This document shows, one piece after another, positions 34,111-45,789 of a stretch of DNA of 64,000 bases (its first letter is position 1; every line of letters begins with the position of its first letter). A program made the position numbers and the translations under genes. The notes beneath the pieces are model-generated. The model worked only from the letters and a program-made list of their open reading frames with translations. It did not search any database and was not told where the DNA came from. The stretch comes from Lampris incognitus (taxonomy: Eukaryota > Chordata > Actinopteri > Lampriformes > Lampridae): contig NC_079224.1 of NCBI RefSeq assembly GCF_029633865.1, positions 24,702,395 through 24,766,394 on the forward strand. The letters run 5' to 3'.

Positions 34111-35600
34111 GCATCTGCGCAATAAGTGAAACCATTGTCCAAAGTTACCGTGCTGAAGTTTCACATGTAAACAAAAGTCATTTTTGATCCTTCCTTTTTT
34201 TGCTGGCGTATTGAAGGCAATGCCTGTTCCCTGTGACACACCTGTAAGATTTCTTTACAAGCAAGACTGAGGGCTTTAGCAATAAATAAATAAACAAACA
34301 AACAAACAAATAAATAAACAGTACTCTCGCCACCAAAACTATGCTTCAGAGTTCATCTGGTGCGTCTCAGGCCAAATTTGTGATCAGTCAGATTTAAATA
34401 AGAACGACAGCTTTCAGGATTGTAGCTTCAACATACTAAATAAAGCCCAAAACCCCCACTTACTCGTTTACTTTTTTTCAAAGACTATGGAGCATTTTGA
34501 AACATTTCTCCATGCAATGATATAATACATGAATAAAAGTCAGTGCACAGAGGACGGTGTTCTTATCTCTGCTCACCAGAAATAAGGATGAGCCCAGTCA
34601 ATACCATTCATAAATCACGTTGCCCATTAAAGCCAGTGAGTGTCCTTGTTGGCCCTCCTTGAATTAAGCACATGAATTTGAAATGTCCACGTAGGTGATT
34701 AAATCCCCCCCCCTCTCTCGGAGGAATGTCAATACAATTGGTGAGCTGAAATCAAGATCTGATACCCACACAAACGTCTTTTGACGTTGTCAGGCTTAGA
34801 CCATTTTAGACTGCATGCAAAACGAGTTGCAGTCATCGGATTGCAGACAAGACGCGACAGTTACTCAATCACCCGAGGAAAAGGGACACTGTTGTTTGAT
34901 TTGTCAGACAATTCGATTTTCAGTACAAACATCCAACCTCTAAACCGTGGCAGGCGCAGGTTTAACGTCACGTATGTGTTGAACTCGTGGTCTGCGGGAA
35001 AACCCTTGCTTGAACTTCATGTTTTTACGGAGCGGACTGGGCTGATGACCACAAATCACACGGACATTGGCTACTGACATATAACTTATTCAACATTCCT
35101 CTGAACAAGCAGCAGAGAGCTGATGAGTATTTGCTCATTGAATTGTTCTGTCCATGGTGCTGATTTACAAAGAGGTGGCTCAGAATCTGGCCTGGGATAA
35201 CAAGTCCCCGCTGCTGATCGTTTGCGGATACAATTCTGCTCTACACAGGCGTACATGCTATTTTCTTTTCTTTTTTTTCTTCAAGAAACGCTTGCTCAAG
35301 CTTCTCAGCTGGAGGTGCCAGCTGTAGGCTGAATGAACGTGGTCGTCCATCACACTGGGTGGGCAGTGGGGTTGATTGCCCATCAAGCGTCGCCGCGTGC
35401 GCACGGTGAGAGCTGCCGGATACAAACTTACAGCGTGTCTCACGCGCACTGCAGCCACAGACCAAACCTAGTAGAGAAACCTGGGCTCCGTTGCCACAAA
35501 TCAGGTCGCTCTCGACGTCACCCTCTTGACATCAGCAGCGGATCGCCGCTTAAATACCAGCAGCGGCAGAGAGTGTAAATACAACAAGACACACCTTCAT
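34111..35600. other. Upstream region of the EP4-type gene
   Basis: No other gene seen. It contains an (AAAC/AAAT)n run at about 34285-34320. Promoter and 5' UTR of the receptor probably lie in the right part. A TTAAATA near 35550 is the only TATA-like element noticed and is weak evidence. Confidence 0.35.
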
Positions 35601-35717
35601 ATGGGACTCAACCCTGTGAAACAAGAACCTTCCGGACAATGTGCGGCATGTTCTTTATCGACTAAGGCACTTCGACTCATGGTTTCTTTGCCCATTTCGC
35701 TCCTCGCTTCGTTTTGA
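35601..35717 (+). other. Possible upstream ORF before the EP4-type gene
   Basis: An ATG at 35601 opens 38 codons ending 61 bp before the receptor start. If the transcript begins upstream of 35601, this could reduce translation of the receptor. The transcript start is unknown, so this is only a possibility. Confidence 0.3.
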
Positions 35718-35778
35718 GGAACCCGGGTAGTTAAGGAAGTTGCCTTAAGTTTGAATCCCTCCACTGTGTTTGGGTTGA

Positions 35779-36639
35779 ATGATGACCAACGACACCCTTT
35801 TGTTCGATGAGTTCGACGGCAACATTTCGGACCCACCGCAGCCGCTGTCTCTCACCCTCAACCACAGCGCCTTCCCTCCTCTCCGGCTGGAGTCCAGGTC
35901 CCTGGTCACCTCCGCCACCATGTTCGCCGTGGGAGTCTTGGGGAACCTGATCGCCATAGTCGTGCTGTGTATCTCCAAGAGGGAGCAGAAGGAAACCACT
36001 TTCTACACGCTCGTGTGTGGGATGGCCATCACGGACCTGTTGGGCACCTGCTTCACCAGCCCGGTGGTGATCGCCACCTATGTGGCCAATCGCTGGCCTG
36101 GCGGACCCCTGCTTTGCCATTTTTTCTCTTTCTCCATGCTTTTCTTCGGCTCGGCCGGGATGTCCATCCTGTGCGCGATGGCTGTCGAGCGGTACCTGGC
36201 GATAAACCACGCGTATTTCTACTCCAAGCACATAGACCGGACGACGGCGCGCCTCGCGCTCCTCGGCACCTACCTGGCCAACATCGTGCTGTGCATCATG
36301 CCCAGTTTTGGCCTCGGACAGCACGTCAGACACTTCCCTGGCACCTGGTGTTTCCTGGACTGGAGGGCGACGGATCCGCTGGGTGCCTCCTATTCCTTCC
36401 TGTACGGCAGCGCAATGCTGCTGCTAATCTTGGTGACCGTTTTGTGCAACTTCGCCGTGTGCAAGTCGCTGGTGGGGATGACCCAGAGACCGGGGATAGT
36501 CCGAGCGGAAGTGTGCGCGCAAGGATCCAGGCGCCGGTTTCCGCGGCTGCGCTCAGTTACCTCTGCGGCGGAGACCCAGATGTTCTGGCTGCTGATATTC
36601 ATGACCATCGTGTTCCTGGTCTGCTCCATCCCGTTAGTG
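35779..36639 (+). CDS. ptger4: Prostaglandin E2 receptor, EP4 type, exon 1
   Basis: Encodes residues 1-287 of a seven-helix prostanoid receptor. EP4 receptors bind PGE2 at the plasma membrane and couple mainly to Gs, raising cAMP. Three N-glycosylation sequons lie before TM1 (N4, N15, N28). TM1-TM6 lie near 43-66, 75-97, 112-134, 156-178, 204-228 and 266-287. 'QKETTFYTLVCGMAITDLLG' and 'ERYLAINHAYFYS' (ERY at the end of TM3) match EP4. The prostanoid-specific second-loop motif 'PGTWCFLDW' supplies C191, which should pair with C113. The exon ends 'CSIPLV' at GTG|GTAAGT, a phase-0 donor at the end of TM6 where EP4 genes have their intron. The ATG at 35779 is followed by a second ATG; either could initiate. 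Loop 3 is shorter than in human EP4. The EP4 subtype is sure; which fish paralogue (a, b or c) is not. Confidence 0.96.
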
Positions 36640-37046
36640 GTAAGTTTAGTGTCATTCTATTCTATTGTGACCATGTAACATAGATGTGCATCCCGTTCGT
36701 CAGAGGTCTTAAAAACACAATTTGGCTGCCATGGTTCTTGCCATGGATGCTGGATGGTTGTTTGAGCTACCCGAATGAATGAAAGGTTCAAAAAGGTCCA
36801 GAAAGTCTAACGGAAGCGTCTTCAATGCAACCAAGCAGCCGTTAACTTTGGAACAAGATAAGCTCATCAATGATATCCATGATTTGGCCAACAACTAGTT
36901 TTAGCATAGCATGAAGTATAGTGTACTCGTATGGGTGCTTGGAATAAAAAGGTCAATTTTTAAGTAAAAAAAATCAAACAAACAAACAAACAAACATCCC
37001 TCCTTAGTATCTAAGACATTCTCTGTCTTTCCTCTTCACGTTATAG
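36640..37046 (+). other. Intron of the EP4-type gene
   Basis: 407 bp, GTAAGT at the start and TTATAG at the end. It contains a short (AAAC)n run near 36975. Small for a vertebrate EP4 intron, as often in fish. Confidence 0.93.
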
Positions 37047-37631
37047 GTGCGGATTTTTGTCAACCAGCTGTTTGGTCCTGCCTATGTTTCTGCCGGAGGG
37101 AAGCCGGACTACCGCAGTGACATCCTGGCTATCCGCTTCGCCTCATTCAATCCCATTTTAGACCCTTGGGTTTATATTCTGTGCCGGAAAAATCTCCTGG
37201 TAAAGGGCTGCGAGAAGCTGAAGCGGACCGTGGGCCGGGCCAAAACCGGCGGCGGTCATGACGTAGGCTGGACAGGAGGTCAGCACTCGCCCCCTTCATT
37301 TGACCACAGCAACGAGACCAGTTACGCGTCATTACGCACCGCCAACTGTATCAGGAGCGACGCCGCCACGAACAAACCCTCCGCGAACCTGACAATGAGA
37401 CAAGCCTGGGACTACGACACGGCCCGGGTCAACTTCCACCCATTCAGTGTCGAGCCCGGCACCGTTGCGGGATTTGAAGCGGACGCCGCGGCTGCGTCCA
37501 AGCCGACCGTGGCGACGTCGACGCCGGTGGGAGGCAGCGGCGCTCCGTCTCGCCACCACACCAGAAATGTGGACGTTGTCACGTGCAGCTTCAGCACACC
37601 CAGCTCGTGCTGGTCAGAGAGAGGCCTATGA
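37047..37631 (+). CDS. ptger4: Prostaglandin E2 receptor, EP4 type, exon 2
   Basis: Continues in phase 0 with 'VRIFVNQLF', directly matching the human 'VRVFVNQLY' junction. TM7 carries 'AIRFASFNPILDPWVYIL'. R317 is the conserved arginine that binds the prostanoid carboxylate, and N322-W328 is the NP..DPW motif. A 146-residue cytoplasmic tail follows, rich in Ser and Thr, as in EP4, whose long tail directs desensitisation and arrestin binding. The stop is at 37629-37631, giving 481 residues in total, close to the 488 of human EP4. No damage is seen. Confidence 0.96.
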   Translation: MRIFVNQLFGPAYVSAGGKPDYRSDILAIRFASFNPILDPWVYILCRKNLLVKGCEKLKRTVGRAKTGGGHDVGWTGGQHSPPSFDHSNETSYASLRTANCIRSDAATNKPSANLTMRQAWDYDTARVNFHPFSVEPGTVAGFEADAAAASKPTVATSTPVGGSGAPSRHHTRNVDVVTCSFSTPSSCWSERGL

Positions 37632-38318
37632 CAGACCCAACACCCCCCAGCCAAGAAAGAGAGGGGGATTGGTTTTTAACGCGTGCACACCACGCGGGCT
37701 TTAAGAAGCGAGGAGGGAGGTGTGGCTGGGAGGGGGCGAAGCCTGCACACTTACGAGACAAGATGCACTTACCGCGTTACCAAGTCTGCGTAACCATATC
37801 GTCATACCCTGTGGGTACAGTTAAAGCACTACTGACCTGTGACGTGAAGGAGTTCCCAGGAGGTTCACCTCGAGTGAATATGTATTTAAATACACGGAGT
37901 GGATCCGTATGAGTGGCTACTGAGCATCTTTTTTTCCGCATAACCCTGATTCAACACTCTGCTGGACGTTTCGCAATGGGACATTTCTCTGTACTAAAAC
38001 GTGCAGCAGAGTCTGGCATCGGGGCTACTTTTTTGCAAAGATGTGTTTATGTTGTGTGATATGCAGGTGCTGCATTATATGCATTGTGCTGCTATTTCGT
38101 TCTGTTTCGTATAAGCTACCAGTGTTACATAACAAAGGGAAAACTGAGTGTAAAGTTGCCTGTTCTATACGAAAATCTTGTTTTATACGGTTTAATATTA
38201 ACTGCATTTCGTGAAATGGCAAAAAAGGGGCAAACGATCGACTGAAAAGAACAAACAATGAAAAAGTTGTGTGACGTGCCAAGTGCGGTGAATGTAACGG
38301 TGAGTCTGGGGGGGGGGG

Positions 38319-38332
38319 AATAAAGAAATAAA
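38319..38332 (+). terminator. Candidate polyadenylation signals of the EP4-type gene
   Basis: Two AATAAA hexamers (38319-38324 and 38327-38332) lie about 690 bp after the stop and are the first on this strand. A 3' UTR of about 700 bp is implied. Confidence 0.6.
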
Positions 38333-39865
38333 CGTGACGACAGGACGTCTTTGTTTCCTCAATACTGCCCCTATAGGAAACAATGAGGCGACATTCAGGA
38401 TGTTATGTATATTCTTGGGTAGCGCTGGCAGACACAGTAAGTTTTCAACAACAGCTGTGAAAGCTGTATAATTGTTCATACGGTGGCCGTGTTCGCGGAA
38501 AACAGCAGGTTAACCTGTGCTGAAAGTGAGTTTGTGGAAAATAATGAAATGCAACTGAAGACACTATGCTTTACCTCAATACTGTACCTAGTTAATAAAC
38601 AATGTGATGACGTATCAAGCAGACCACAGTTAGGACCAATGCCTTAAAACATGCACATATGTTCAGCATCAAGGCCAAAACACCCACGCCAAGTCCAATG
38701 GGCTCCGAGCACCACGTAGTTTTAAAGTAACGGTACTCGGTGAATGCACAGTATCCTGTAGTACTTCCAATCTACCAGTAGATAGAGCCCTGGGCTAAGG
38801 AAGAACCACGAATTAGTCCTGCAAAGGAAACGAAGAGCTCGTTATATAGCATACATTTTCTCAATTAATCAAAACAAACTGTATTGTATATTATAAACTT
38901 TTATTCCCTTGGAGGATAATGCAATATAAAAATAAAGCAAACTTTGTATAATAATAATAATAATAATAATAATGTCCTTAAATACTGAAGTACATATGAG
39001 ATACTGGAGTTGTGTAACCATGGTCGGTTCCTTTATTTTTCTTTGTCCCACTTTTCACTATGAAATGAAACATGCCATGGCTCTTTGCCACATATGTTGT
39101 GTTTGTAACTGACTGGGATTTTCACTACAGTGTCAGGCAGCTGTAATCATGACTCCTCAGCCAAAATGTCCGAGGTGTACTAGCTAAGTAAAACCTATTA
39201 TTTGGCTTTTTCAAATCCCCATCCATTGCAGGAGTCAGACCCAATTAGTATTTTTGGAGGTGGGGGGGGGGGGGGAATTTGTCAGGTATGCCACATAAAA
39301 CCATACCAGGGTCAACCGAGGTCAGTAATGAACACCATAGCTTTGAGAATAGTTTTAGCCCGTCATTGCAGCAAATATGAACTGTGGGATAACGGTGTTG
39401 GTATCAATAAGACACGCAAGATCGGCCAGCCCTGGAAAATTAGTTGAACCCATTCCACTTGTAATTTGAATGTGTGTAAAGTCATTTATAACCCTGATGT
39501 GAAAATCAGCCGCTTCACAAACAATTCAAGCAAAGTAACCAATGACATGAAACCCCCGAAAAGTGTGATTTTGGTAATAAATACTTATTCATCTACAACT
39601 GAGTTCATAAAAAAGCTCTCATACGAAGCAATAATAAATAAATAACTTATCAGAAATAAATATATTTTCCTATTGTACAGTAATGCATGGGGATGCATGG
39701 CATCCATTGGGTTGAGTTCACCTGAACATAGAAACGATACAATGTAACATCCCTGTTTTTTTCTGCAAAATACAAAAGTAACATTAAACGTCTGGAAAAG
39801 TCTGCTTCTCCATGACTGCTCCACCACAACATCCATCCAGTCAGAGGTGTCTGTTTGCTGAGGGA

Positions 39866-39908
<43 letters not shown>

Positions 39909-40403
39909 TGGGAATGGTCTTTGGGATTTGCCCACACCGGAGCATAACGGTGACGTTCCCGCTTGGAGTCTGTGTAATGAGTAATAATCGTAAGTGGTGC
40001 ATATTAATAACCATTAACTCAGTCGAAAACAACCTGTTGAAGAGGAAAAGGAAAATGCAAACATTAATTCCCTGATGATCTCCCCCATACGTCTTTGATA
40101 TTTCTTTGACTAAAATATCCCGGTTCCACCCTGTCCCTTCCTCCACGACAGGAAATATATAACAGGAAGTGGATAAGTGGCCTCCATCACTTCCTCCCCT
40201 TGTCCTCCTCACGCCGCAGTCCTATTCCTCTCTGCACTATCTGCAGGCCTGTTGTTTGTTTAATACAGGTGACCACTGGGGCCCTCCATGCATTTAGACG
40301 CTGTTATACAAAGCCTCAACACTGAGCTTCCTCTTGACCTCTTTGTTCAGGATGAGTGTCAGTCCACATCTCCTATCGGCCACCCCCTCCTTCGATCGCT
40401 TAC
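38333..40403. other. Spacer between convergent EP4-type gene and artn
   Basis: About 2 kb between the two 3' ends. Contains (AAT)n at 38948-38973, a G-run near 39263 and (CA)n at 39869-39906. The artn 3' UTR must lie in the right part; no firm polyadenylation signal was picked. Confidence 0.45.
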
Positions 40404-40917
40404 TCAGCCCATACATATGCAGCTGGCGGCAGACAGCGACTGGATGGTTTGCCACTTTGTGTTGGTGTCCATGAAGGAAACCGGTTCGTATCGGTCAGGC
40501 CGGCAACAGGGGTGGCTGCTCACCTTCCGGGCCATGCGTCGGGGGAGTGAGCCGTTCTCCAGCAAGGCCTTAAGCGCCAGGTCGTACTCAGTGCGTGAAG
40601 ACTGACAGGAGCCCACACAGAACTTGAAGAGGACAATCTCGTCCGAGTCAAAGCCCAGTCCCAGGTCCCTGACCCTCATCTTCCTCCTTTCCACGCGGCA
40701 GTCCTGCTGCTCTGGTTGGGAAGCTGGTCATTTTTACCCCTTTCCTTTCTTCCTTCTCTTCCTCCCTCTTTCTCGTGTTCCCTCTCTTTCTTCTTTCTCT
40801 TCTTCTTCTTCTTTGGTTGGCCCTGGGGCTGAGGTTCTGAGGGGTCAGAGGAGCGCGGAGAACGACTCCCCCAGTGACCACCGGGATGATCATCTGCCTC
40901 ATCCAATACATATGGAT
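40404..40917 (-). CDS. artn: Artemin terminal exon: pro-region end and cystine-knot domain
   Basis: Artemin is a secreted GDNF-family ligand that signals through GFRalpha3 and RET. The acceptor at 40918-40920 has a strong pyrimidine tract. The first part reads 'DPYVLDEADDHPGG', then a long basic stretch ('PKKKKKRKKKEREHEKE') where furin-type cleavage could occur. The knot domain, in another frame, runs 'DCRVERRKMRVRDLGLGF', 'LFKFCVGSCQ', 'SSHPCCRPDRYEPVSFMD', 'SAASCICMG', with the seven conserved cysteines. 'RYEPVSFMD' and the final 'C.C.G' single out artemin among the four GDNF-family ligands. The pro-region frame and the knot frame do not join: the switch must lie within about 40700-40727. 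This is a sequencing/assembly indel, a real frameshift, or unrecognised splicing. Confidence 0.88.
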
Positions 40918-41211
40918 CTGGATGTGAGAGGAGAGGAAGGCGAGAGAGAGAGACAGAAGGCAGTGGAGGACCAGACAGAAAATCCAGGATTATTTGAGCA
41001 GAGATAAATAATATATAACATTATGTGTATATTGTAAAATGTATGGTGGTAAGCTATTCCCCTTCACTTTTAATGCAAAAGATATCTCTCTCACCCTAAA
41101 TAGTACATGTAAATATTTAGTTTGTCAGGCAGCCAGTCAAACCACATGCTCTAGAAACTGTCTGACAAAGCAGATGTGCTGTAAATGAAAAGAGAAAAAG
41201 CTTTTCTCTAC
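40918..41211 (-). other. Intron of artn
   Basis: 294 bp on the minus strand, donor GTAGAG after ...CTATATG, acceptor ..CACATCCAG. It is phase 1, and the codon across the junction becomes GAT (Asp). Confidence 0.8.
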
Positions 41212-41443
41212 CATATAGAGCGTGCCAGTCGGGGTAAGGGTCACTCTCTTTCTCCTGCTCTTGCTCCGGCTCTTTCTCCTCCAGCATCTCTGGCGGAGTA
41301 ACAGGAAGTTGTCTCTCCACCTGGTCTCCCAGCAGGCCCACGGCGTGGCCCGAGTCTGGCCCTCCACCAGCAACACGGCTGCCACCACCCCTACGAGCTC
41401 CTCCCACCAGGGGCAGCAGAGAGACCACCACCCACAGCAGCAA
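41212..41443 (-). CDS. artn: Artemin signal-peptide / pro-region exon
   Basis: Reads 'LLLWVVVSLLPLVGG' (a signal-peptide core), then a Gly/Arg-rich and an acidic segment ('EMLEEKEPEQEQEKE'), ending 'DWHALY' at a phase-1 donor. There is no ATG. An in-frame TAG lies immediately upstream, within TCGTTTAG, which fits a splice acceptor (phase 0), so the start Met must be on an exon further right. Human ARTN also has its initiator Met on an exon before the hydrophobic core. That exon was not recognised here. Confidence 0.75.
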
Positions 41444-41611
41444 CTAAACGAGACGAAATTCATCTGTGAACCAAATCAAGAGCACTAACTTGCGTTGAGA
41501 GCGTGGGAGGATATTTATTGTTAATATCACGGCGCCAAGTACTGCTTTCCCAGAAACCCACTGATGATGAGTGTTGGCTTATAAATCACCAATAACAGCC
41601 TTAATGTATGT

Positions 41612-41780
<169 letters not shown>

Positions 41781-42111
41781 TCTCGAGGTGTGACGGAAAT
41801 GGGCTCATTAACAATTAACATCAACAAGTGGCTCATTATTTTTTATCTATTTGCAGTCTACATAGTGGAGATGAAAAAAACGGCCAGTTTCTTTACAGGA
41901 GCGTTATCTCTACTGAAGAAGAAGAAGAAGATGAGGATGTGATGAGGATGAAGGAAGGAAGGGGGGAAGGGATGGAGAAGGGAAGGAGGAAGGAAACATG
42001 CAGATTGGTCATAGAAAAATGCAAATTACAGACCTTGACTTGTGATGACATTACAGAGGTCACTCCTTGTCTATTTCTTCTCCAGGCCCTCCATCTGGGC
42101 CCACCTGGAGT

Positions 42112-42239
<128 letters not shown>

Positions 42240-43002
42240 AGATAAATAAGGTGAGAAGGTGAACAAAGCCTTACAGTGTCAATTTTCCCCTTCCCAGAAC
42301 TTACCCCTAAAAGGATAACATAAACTAAAGGCACAAAATGCGGGTGATATAACAAAAACATTCGCAATATTCTATATACTGTACCAAAACAGCCCCCCGG
42401 GCTCCTAAACAACCCAGCCGGTCACATAAATCACGTCCTCAATGCCTGAGGACAGCATGTTTATTGTTGCTTCAGTAAAGGCTAATGTTTGCTGCCAGCT
42501 AGTGTGGCCAGTGTTGGCTTGTAGGCTCATACATCCACACAACAGCGCTAATCTGGTCACAAAAGGCAGCCCGTGTGATATACCTGTCAAAAGCATTCTT
42601 TAGGGCTACTGCTGTGGCAGAGGTACAAGGAGGGGGGACTTCACGGAGGTCCCAGACAAAAACCACAGAGATTCAGAGGGAACGATAAGAAATGTTATGG
42701 ATGGAGACGTTTATATACATGTGGCGCGGATGCTTGCCGCTGGCTATGGAGCGCCACACGTCCCATATGCCAAGGTCATAAAGTGCTTTCACAGGCTCCA
42801 AGACATGAAACCGAGCGAGGGTAGGAGCAGTTTCTCTCTGTAAAGGTGAGTATGTACAGCTTGTGATTTTCGTATGTTCTAGCAGCCGATGCACGAGCTC
42901 TTCCATCCATGCATATGTCATTCATCAGTATGGCAGAATTTTCTAAACAGCTGCCAGTGTGGAAACAAGAGAGAACCAAACAAGCACTGAAGCAGTAGTA
43001 AA
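42240..43002. other. Presumed artn intron or 5' flank, no exon recognised
   Basis: Short frames exist but none shows an ATG-signal segment joined to a good donor. The missing artn first coding exon could be here or further right. Confidence 0.35.
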
Positions 43003-43431
43003 GGGCGTCTGGGTAGCGTAGCGGTCTGTTCCGTTGCCTACCAACACAGGATCAGCGGTTCGAATCCCCGTGTTACCTCCGGCTTGGTCGGGCGTCCCTA
43101 CAGACACAATTGGTCATGTTTGCGGGTGGGTATGTGTCCTGGTCGCTGCACTAGCGCCTTCTCTGGTCGGTCAGGGCGCCTGTTTGGGGGGGAATAGCGT
43201 GATCTTCCCACGCGCTACATCCTTCTGGTGAAACTCCTCACTGTCAGGTGAAAAGAAGTGGTTGGCGACTCCACATGTATGAGAGGAGGCATGTGGTAGT
43301 CTGCAGCCCTCCCGGCTCGACAGACGGGGTGGAGCAGCGACCGGGACGGCTTGGAAGAGTGGGGCAATTGGCCAAGTACAACTGGTGAGAAAAGGGGGCA
43401 AAAAATCCGCCCACCCAAAAAAAGGGACATT
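43003..43431 (+). repeat. SINE family 2, copy B, full length
   Basis: tRNA-like head from 43003: 'gggtagcgtagcggtctgtt' (A-box region) and 'gcggttcgaatccccg' (B-box). The body has 'acagacacaattggtc' and 'tgcactagcgcc', and the end has 'ggcaattggccaagtac'. The best template of the family in this window. Confidence 0.88.
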
Positions 43432-44187
43432 CCAAAACAGGTATTATTGTGGCTCAAGCACAACTACTATCAGTTTGTTAGATGCTCCAAAGAAGATGCA
43501 TTCTGGCAGAACAAAACAGAGGGATATGGATCATCAGTCCCTGAGTGTACAAATATACCAGTCAGAGCTGTTTAATTCTTATGTGAAAGACAGATTTGTG
43601 ACAAAATATTCCACCCAGAGATACTCCGTCACTGATACATAACATAAATCATATGGCATATGATCAAGGTACTGTCATACTGGTGGGAAGGCAGGCATTG
43701 CAGAAACATGAACAGGCTCTGTCATCTCTATAAGACATCTGTAGGCAGCCCTGCAGCTGGGCTATAGTGAGAGTGAACCGTTATTATAAGGAGGGCATTA
43801 TAGATTTCATTGGCATGTAAGGTGCTGTGATTTGCTAACAGTTGCTGATATTCAAAATAAACCCACCTGTGCACCAAAATGGATGATAAGGACTCCCTGC
43901 ACTTCAGCCTATTTTACTTGTACAGTGGAGTGAAAGAGAGAGAGAGAGAACTAGGCAGGAAGAGAAATTGTCAGAAAGTAGTTGTACACAGTCAAGGTTC
44001 AGACGGGAGGTAGGAAAGAGCAAGACAAGTGAGACCGAGGCAGAGAGAAAGAAAAAAAACACTGAGTATGACCCAAGACCGGCAGACAGAGTATAAACCA
44101 ACTGCTGCAACCTAAAACCAAGCTGTGCTGACTTCAGCTCTCCATCTCCCTCTGCCTTTAGCCTGATTTAGAGCCCAATTTCAGTGT

Positions 44188-44278
<91 letters not shown>

Positions 44279-44587
44279 GGGGGGGGCAATGAAGCATGCA
44301 GGCCCTCTACCACAGATCCTCTGCGGGTCCCTAGAGAGGTGTCGTTCCAAGTCCTTAATGCCACAGCTGGGAATATTTAGCCCCCTCTAGTCCCTGCTGG
44401 CCAGGAGTCTATGTGGGCCTGTCTGCTGGTTCATTTCACCCTAGCCCTCTCGAGCTGTTTACAGCCCAACGCCTCCAGCCCTTTCAGGGTGTGCGTGTGT
44501 GGTGGTGGTGGTGGTGGTGGTGGGGTAATAAAGCGATGACCTCCAGACCTAAAGAGCTCCAGAAGTCTACCGATAGTGTGCAAGTGC

Positions 44588-44665
<78 letters not shown>

Positions 44666-45172
44666 GTCCACGGTGGCATGTATATGTTGGCGCACGTGTG
44701 CGTGTATATATACTATGTATGTGTGTGTTTACAGAGCTGAACATGTGTGTTTTCCTCACATGGCTGATTAAAGCCCTGGGTTTGTTCATCCACTAGGGTT
44801 TCTGCAACAGGGAGACTGGCGTTCTTGTCGCCTCTCATCTGTTTGGTTGCAGCTCTGCGCTGCCCTTGTTGTTCACAGCTAGCTAAATAAGTAGGTAAGC
44901 CCTCTTACTGCCCAAACAGCCCATAGGCGTGGAGCCTGCTGTTTCTAAAGCGCGCTCTCCTACTAATCACCACCGCTGCAAACTACAGTAGAAAGGCCTA
45001 TATAAGACTGTCTAATACGAGTTGCCATTGAAGATGATTATGTGTCTTTAGAACAGTGATGCCAGTAATAATGATCCACTTCACCTCATTTACCAGCGCT
45101 CCCGGTGCACAGAACAGCAATACGCTCTAACAAGGTCCATAAACCGCAGGGAAGGTTTTGTTTCACAAGCCC
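43432..45172. other. Spacer with several microsatellites
   Basis: Contains (GT)n at about 44187-44276, (GGT)n at 44501-44524 and (GT)n at 44589-44660, plus short GA runs near 43936. No gene was recognised. Confidence 0.6.
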
Positions 45173-45372
45173 NNNNNNNNNNNNNNNNNNNNNNNNNNNN
45201 NNNNNNNNNNNNNNNNNNNNNNNNNNNNNNNNNNNNNNNNNNNNNNNNNNNNNNNNNNNNNNNNNNNNNNNNNNNNNNNNNNNNNNNNNNNNNNNNNNNN
45301 NNNNNNNNNNNNNNNNNNNNNNNNNNNNNNNNNNNNNNNNNNNNNNNNNNNNNNNNNNNNNNNNNNNNNNNN
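45173..45372. other. Assembly gap, 200 N
   Basis: Exactly 200 consecutive N, a conventional placeholder for a gap of unknown length. Features cannot be called across it. Confidence 0.99.
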
Positions 45373-45430
45373 GCGTTAATCGCGGATTGCACCTTTAAAG
45401 GGAAATTTCACCGATGGGTTTGTGTAATGC

Positions 45431-45788
45431 GGGGGCGTCCGGGCGTCCCTACAGACACAATTGGCCGTGTCAGTGTGTGGGAAGCCGGATATGGGTATGT
45501 GTCCTGGACGCTACACTAGCGCCTCCTCTGGTCGGTGGGGGCGCCTGTTCGGGGGGGGGGACTGGAGGGAATAGCGTGATCCTCCCACGCGCTACGTCCT
45601 CCTGGTGAAACTCCTCACTGTCAGTTGAAAAGAAGCGGCTGGCGACTCCACTTGTAGCGGAGGAGGCATGTGGTAGTCTGCAGCCCTCTCTGAATCGGCA
45701 GAGGGGGTGGAGCAGCAGTAGGGCGGCTCGGAAGAGTGGGGTAATTGGCCAAGTACAAATGGGGAGAAATTTGAAAAAAAAAAAGGAG
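45431..45788 (+). repeat. SINE family 2, copy C, tRNA head deleted
   Basis: Begins 'gggcgtccgggcgtccctac', joining the first bases of the head directly to the body. The A- and B-box region is gone. The rest matches the family through 'gtaattggccaagtac' and an A-rich end. Confidence 0.85.
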
Positions 45789-45789
45789 T

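Noticed and set aside
35731-36333. 200-codon open frame on the minus strand opposite the EP4-type exon
   Set aside because: It is the antisense shadow of a GC-rich coding exon and shows no domain of its own.
35967-36683. 238-codon + frame overlapping EP4 exon 1
   Set aside because: Out-of-frame shadow of the receptor; the real frame has all seven-helix motifs.
43003-43090. Possible tRNA gene
   Set aside because: A- and B-box-like sequence is present, but it does not close a proper acceptor stem and is followed by the shared SINE body found in four other places.
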